In this document: positions 61,030 through 64,000 of the stretch, piece by piece
Layout: every line of letters begins with the position of its first letter
How positions within the stretch are numbered: the stretch's first letter is position 1
Source: Talinum fruticosum
Taxonomy: Eukaryota; Streptophyta; Magnoliopsida; Caryophyllales; Talinaceae
Assembly: GCA_021018815.1 (NCBI GenBank)
Contig: JAITYX010000009.1
Location: 7,938,501-8,002,500, forward strand
DNA: 64,000 bases
Direction: 5' to 3'
Translations under genes and position numbers: made by a program
Notes under the pieces: generated by a model
Told to the model about the DNA's origin: nothing
Databases searched by the model: none
Seen by the model: only the letters and a program-made list of their open reading frames with translations

Positions 61030-63949
61030 TGTAACACCCCTAGACCCACCCTAGGAGTATTACATGCCGGGGTTCCCGAGAGGAACCCCTAAGGCCGCAT
61101 AAGATCTCAACTTGGGGTTAATAACCCTTTATTGGATTGGCGGAAGCGTAATTCTAGGTTTTCAAAGGGTTTTCGGAAATTTCAGCAGAGTTTCCTCTGT
61201 AAACTGGCTAAACCCATAGGCTTAAAGCCTTAACCCTGCACGAAACACAATCTAAAACTCAACGAGCCACACGCTCGGAGAAACACAACACAACTCAACG
61301 AGTCACACGCTCGGAGTAACACAACACAACTCAACGAGCCACACGCTCGGAGTATTCACATAGGGCTTTTACATTCATAATCAAACTTAAGTTCAAGTAC
61401 AACTGGTCTTTACAAACATGAAAAACATAAAGTACGGAGAAGTCCGGAGAAGTCCTATCCGATGGTTCGCTTCTTCTAATAGCCAAAAGCAATTCCAGGG
61501 AGTCCTAACTTCGCACTCTGAAATGTTGGTGATGTCATGAGCTCACTAGCCCAGTGAATAACCCAAACTCAACCCCGGTTTCACTTTGCACATTAATTCA
61601 TTAACAAACACACGTAAATTCACAATTCATTCATGACATGCGATTCAAATCAAATACGCTTAAGACATACGAGATTCTAAACTTACCAACTTGCCGAGAA
61701 TCATATGACATCACTTATTCATGAATTCAATTAAACATGCATCATTCGTCTTTCTACGCAAGTAAATCATATAATCATTCATCATGCAACTCATTCATCA
61801 CATAAATCATATCTTAGTTCTTATGGCACACATTTCTTATGACAACAGGGTCCGATCTTCTTCTTATTCTTCTTCTTGAGTTCAATCGTGCATTTCATAA
61901 ATCATCGATTCGCTCTTTCCGGTTCGATATGCACGATCATTCGTTTCTTCATATCGTACTTCTTTTAAGTTTTCTTAGTTCGAATGGAAAGAAGATTTAT
62001 GTTCCGCTTTAAAGACCCAGTTCTTGGAGCCAAAATAATTCGTGGGATCGGCTCACGGAGGCTAATTCGTGGCCTCGAGGCAAAATAATTCGTGGCCTCG
62101 AGGCGGCCTCCCTTCCCCGAAGGACGCATACCGTCAATAATTCGTAGAAGCAAAATAATTCGTGGCTTCGGGTTGACAGACACTTCTATGGCCATAGCTT
62201 CAGAGGGTTCTTTAATTCGTGGGGTCTAAGATCAATAACACAATCCTTTCTCCCTTCTTTAGTTCTTTAAGTTTCTTATTTTCTTATTACTTATACATAA
62301 GGTACACTTAGTTCATATAATTCATGCTTAGCACGTTCATGCGTGACTTCTTCAAAACAAGCAATTCACATAAGCAAGTTCTAACTCAATCAATTCATTT
62401 CACACGCGCATGCTTATGTCATTTACAATCGATCTAATTCAGGATAAACACATAATCACATAAATATACCACTTATGATTTCTAATCGACGAACTTATCG
62501 CTTTCATGCTTGCGCAATATCACGTATAAGTGGTTAATGATTCTATAACTTTTCTTAATCAAAGAATATCTTTTAATCTAGCCACATAACTTCTTAAATC
62601 TCAGTTCTCAATTCAGTTACTCACTAATATGCGATTTAGCCCAAAACAGAACCTTTTCACTTAAAATTGCATATCTCCTAATCTACTCATCCAATGCATA
62701 CGAAATTTTACAGGAAATTCTCATAAATCGCCACGAAGCTGCAGTAAAAGTTTCAGGAAATTTGAGCTACACATGACTTTGCAACAATTCGAGACAAGCA
62801 TGCTTAATTCATGAAAAATCTACACTTAAGTCATGAATTCAATTCTCTTATTTTTCTCAATAATTCGGTTCAAGCTAACTTCACTAAATTCTCAATCACA
62901 CAGCTCAATAATCGTGCTCAACAATGCTTAAATATCATTAAATTCATAAACTAGGCATAAATCGCAACATGCTTTTCAATTCATGAGTTTCTAGTTTCGT
63001 GAATTTAGGCCTCTAGATTCTTCAATTAACTTAGGGTTTCCAATTTCATGCTTCGAATTCATGTTCAATCCTCCTAATTCATTTTATTTTGGAGGATGAA
63101 TTCAGATTACTCACCTTAGATTCTTAGAGGTTCTAAGAATTCGGTTCTACAGGGTTTCGGATTGGGTTTCGATTTGGGTTTTGCTTTCTCTTCGCTCTAT
63201 CTCGCTTCTGGTTCTTCGTCCCTCTCGCTTCCCTCTCTCGCTCTGCCTCGCTTTTGTCTCTCGCTCTGCTTCTTCTTTCCTTCGCTCCCCTTTCCTTTCT
63301 CCTTCGTCCAGCGCTTGTCCTCGGGCTCGCCGTGCCGCCGGCAGCTGGCTTCCGGCGTTTTCTCGTTCCGCGCCCGCTCGCTCTTCCTCTCCCTCCGTGC
63401 GTTCGCTCCCTCTCGCTTTCCCTGTTTCCGCTTTTGCTCGCTCGGCCTCCCGAGCCCTCTCTCCCTTGCCCACCGGCGACGGCGCCTTGCTGTTCAGGCG
63501 GCCACCGGCCTCCTCGCTCTCTCGCTTTGCTCTGCTCGCCCTCGCTCGATCTCCCTTCTCTTGCTTTCCCTTGCTCTGCTTTCCCGTCCCTTTTTCTTTT
63601 CTCGCTTCGCTTCTTCGTTCCTCTTCTAATGTCTCAGCTCCCTTCTCTCTCCTCTTTAACTAATTACACACAATGGGCTTGATGCCTAATTCCACTGGAC
63701 CCCCTCTCTCTCTTTGCTTAATTTGACAGCTCCTCCTCACTGCCAAGCAATCCCCATCCTCATTCCCTTTTTCTTTTCTTTTCTTTTTTTTTTTTTAATT
63801 GGGCCCAACTAGCTTCTCAAGGCCCAATAAGCTAGCCCATGCTCGGTTTCGGTTCTCGGGTTTCTAATTCCGACTCGGAAAATTCTAATTCACTTAATTT
63901 AATAATTTGATTCATCGGCAAGCAAACACCTGAAATTTCGGGTCTTACA
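61030..63949 (-). mobile_element. Ty3/gypsy LTR 2 (shared between two units)
   Basis: 2920 bp, TGTAACACCCC...CGGGTCTTACA on +. By eye it differs from LTR 1 at roughly a dozen to twenty substitutions, mostly transitions, plus short indels concentrated in the CT-rich core. It has the PBS on its lower-coordinate side and a polypurine tract with internal 3' sequence on its upper side, so it works as the 5' LTR of one unit and the 3' LTR of the next. Confidence 0.92.
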
Positions 63950-64000
63950 TTTCTCCCCTTCTTACAAAAAGTTTCGTCCTCGAAACTTGAAACTTTAAAT
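63950..64000 (-). mobile_element. 3' internal end of a second gypsy unit, cut by the window edge
   Basis: Matches 59722-59772 base for base (polypurine tract, then TTTCGTCCTCGAAACTTG). In a simple single insertion one would expect host DNA here, so another unit continues to the right. Confidence 0.85.

Overview
This is a window from a eudicot-type plant nuclear genome. It has GT-AG introns, a plant SnRK1 kinase gene, Ty1/copia, Ty3/gypsy and L1 retroelements, MITE-like elements and a FAR1-related MULE transposase. The species cannot be named from the sequence. All calls come from reading the sequence and from memory of the families; no search was run.

Only one cellular gene is recognisable: a SnRK1 alpha catalytic subunit (KIN10/KIN11 type) on the + strand. 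It has a non-coding leader exon near 8290-8460, a 2.3-kb leader intron and ten coding exons between 10772 and 21857. All splice sites are GT-AG, and the exons sum to the family's normal 512 residues once three 1-nt frameshifts are discounted (two losses in exon 1, one gain in exon 6). Its introns hold a long-TIR MITE (15371-16205) and a solo copia LTR (18197-19628, TSD CTCAT).

Left flank (1-8290): the 3' part of an LTR-like repeat, a decayed FAR1/MULE transposase, a diverged AT-rich repeat array (4480-6740) split by a Tourist-like element (5030-6122, TSD TAA), and a CCGGTT-rich repeat lying where the SnRK1 promoter should be.

Right flank (22200-64000) is a nested retrotransposon cluster. It starts with CCGGTT-rich repeats and a dead L1 LINE (23870-27615). 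Next is a Sire/Maximus-like copia element on + (28141-40876), which carries a third ORF after pol and is broken by two solo gypsy LTRs (34530-35991, TSD ACAGG; 37242-40182, decayed TSD). An Athila/Tat integrase end follows, then the 5' LTR and gag of a second + copia (42429-45389). This abuts a third copia on the minus strand (45390-56794) that contains three solo copia LTRs with perfect TSDs (AGTTT, TACTT, AAATT). The window ends in a young Ty3/gypsy chromovirus-like array (56795-64000) of 2.9-kb LTRs sharing pol-less internal units.

Most notable: (i) the SnRK1 frameshifts; (ii) a conserved TATA box about 180 bp upstream of the third ORF in two diverged copia copies, preceded by paired CTAGYCGTT motifs, which suggests a private internal promoter; (iii) a tandem shared-LTR gypsy array without pol; (iv) at least seven LTRs of one copia family, four of them solo with intact TSDs.
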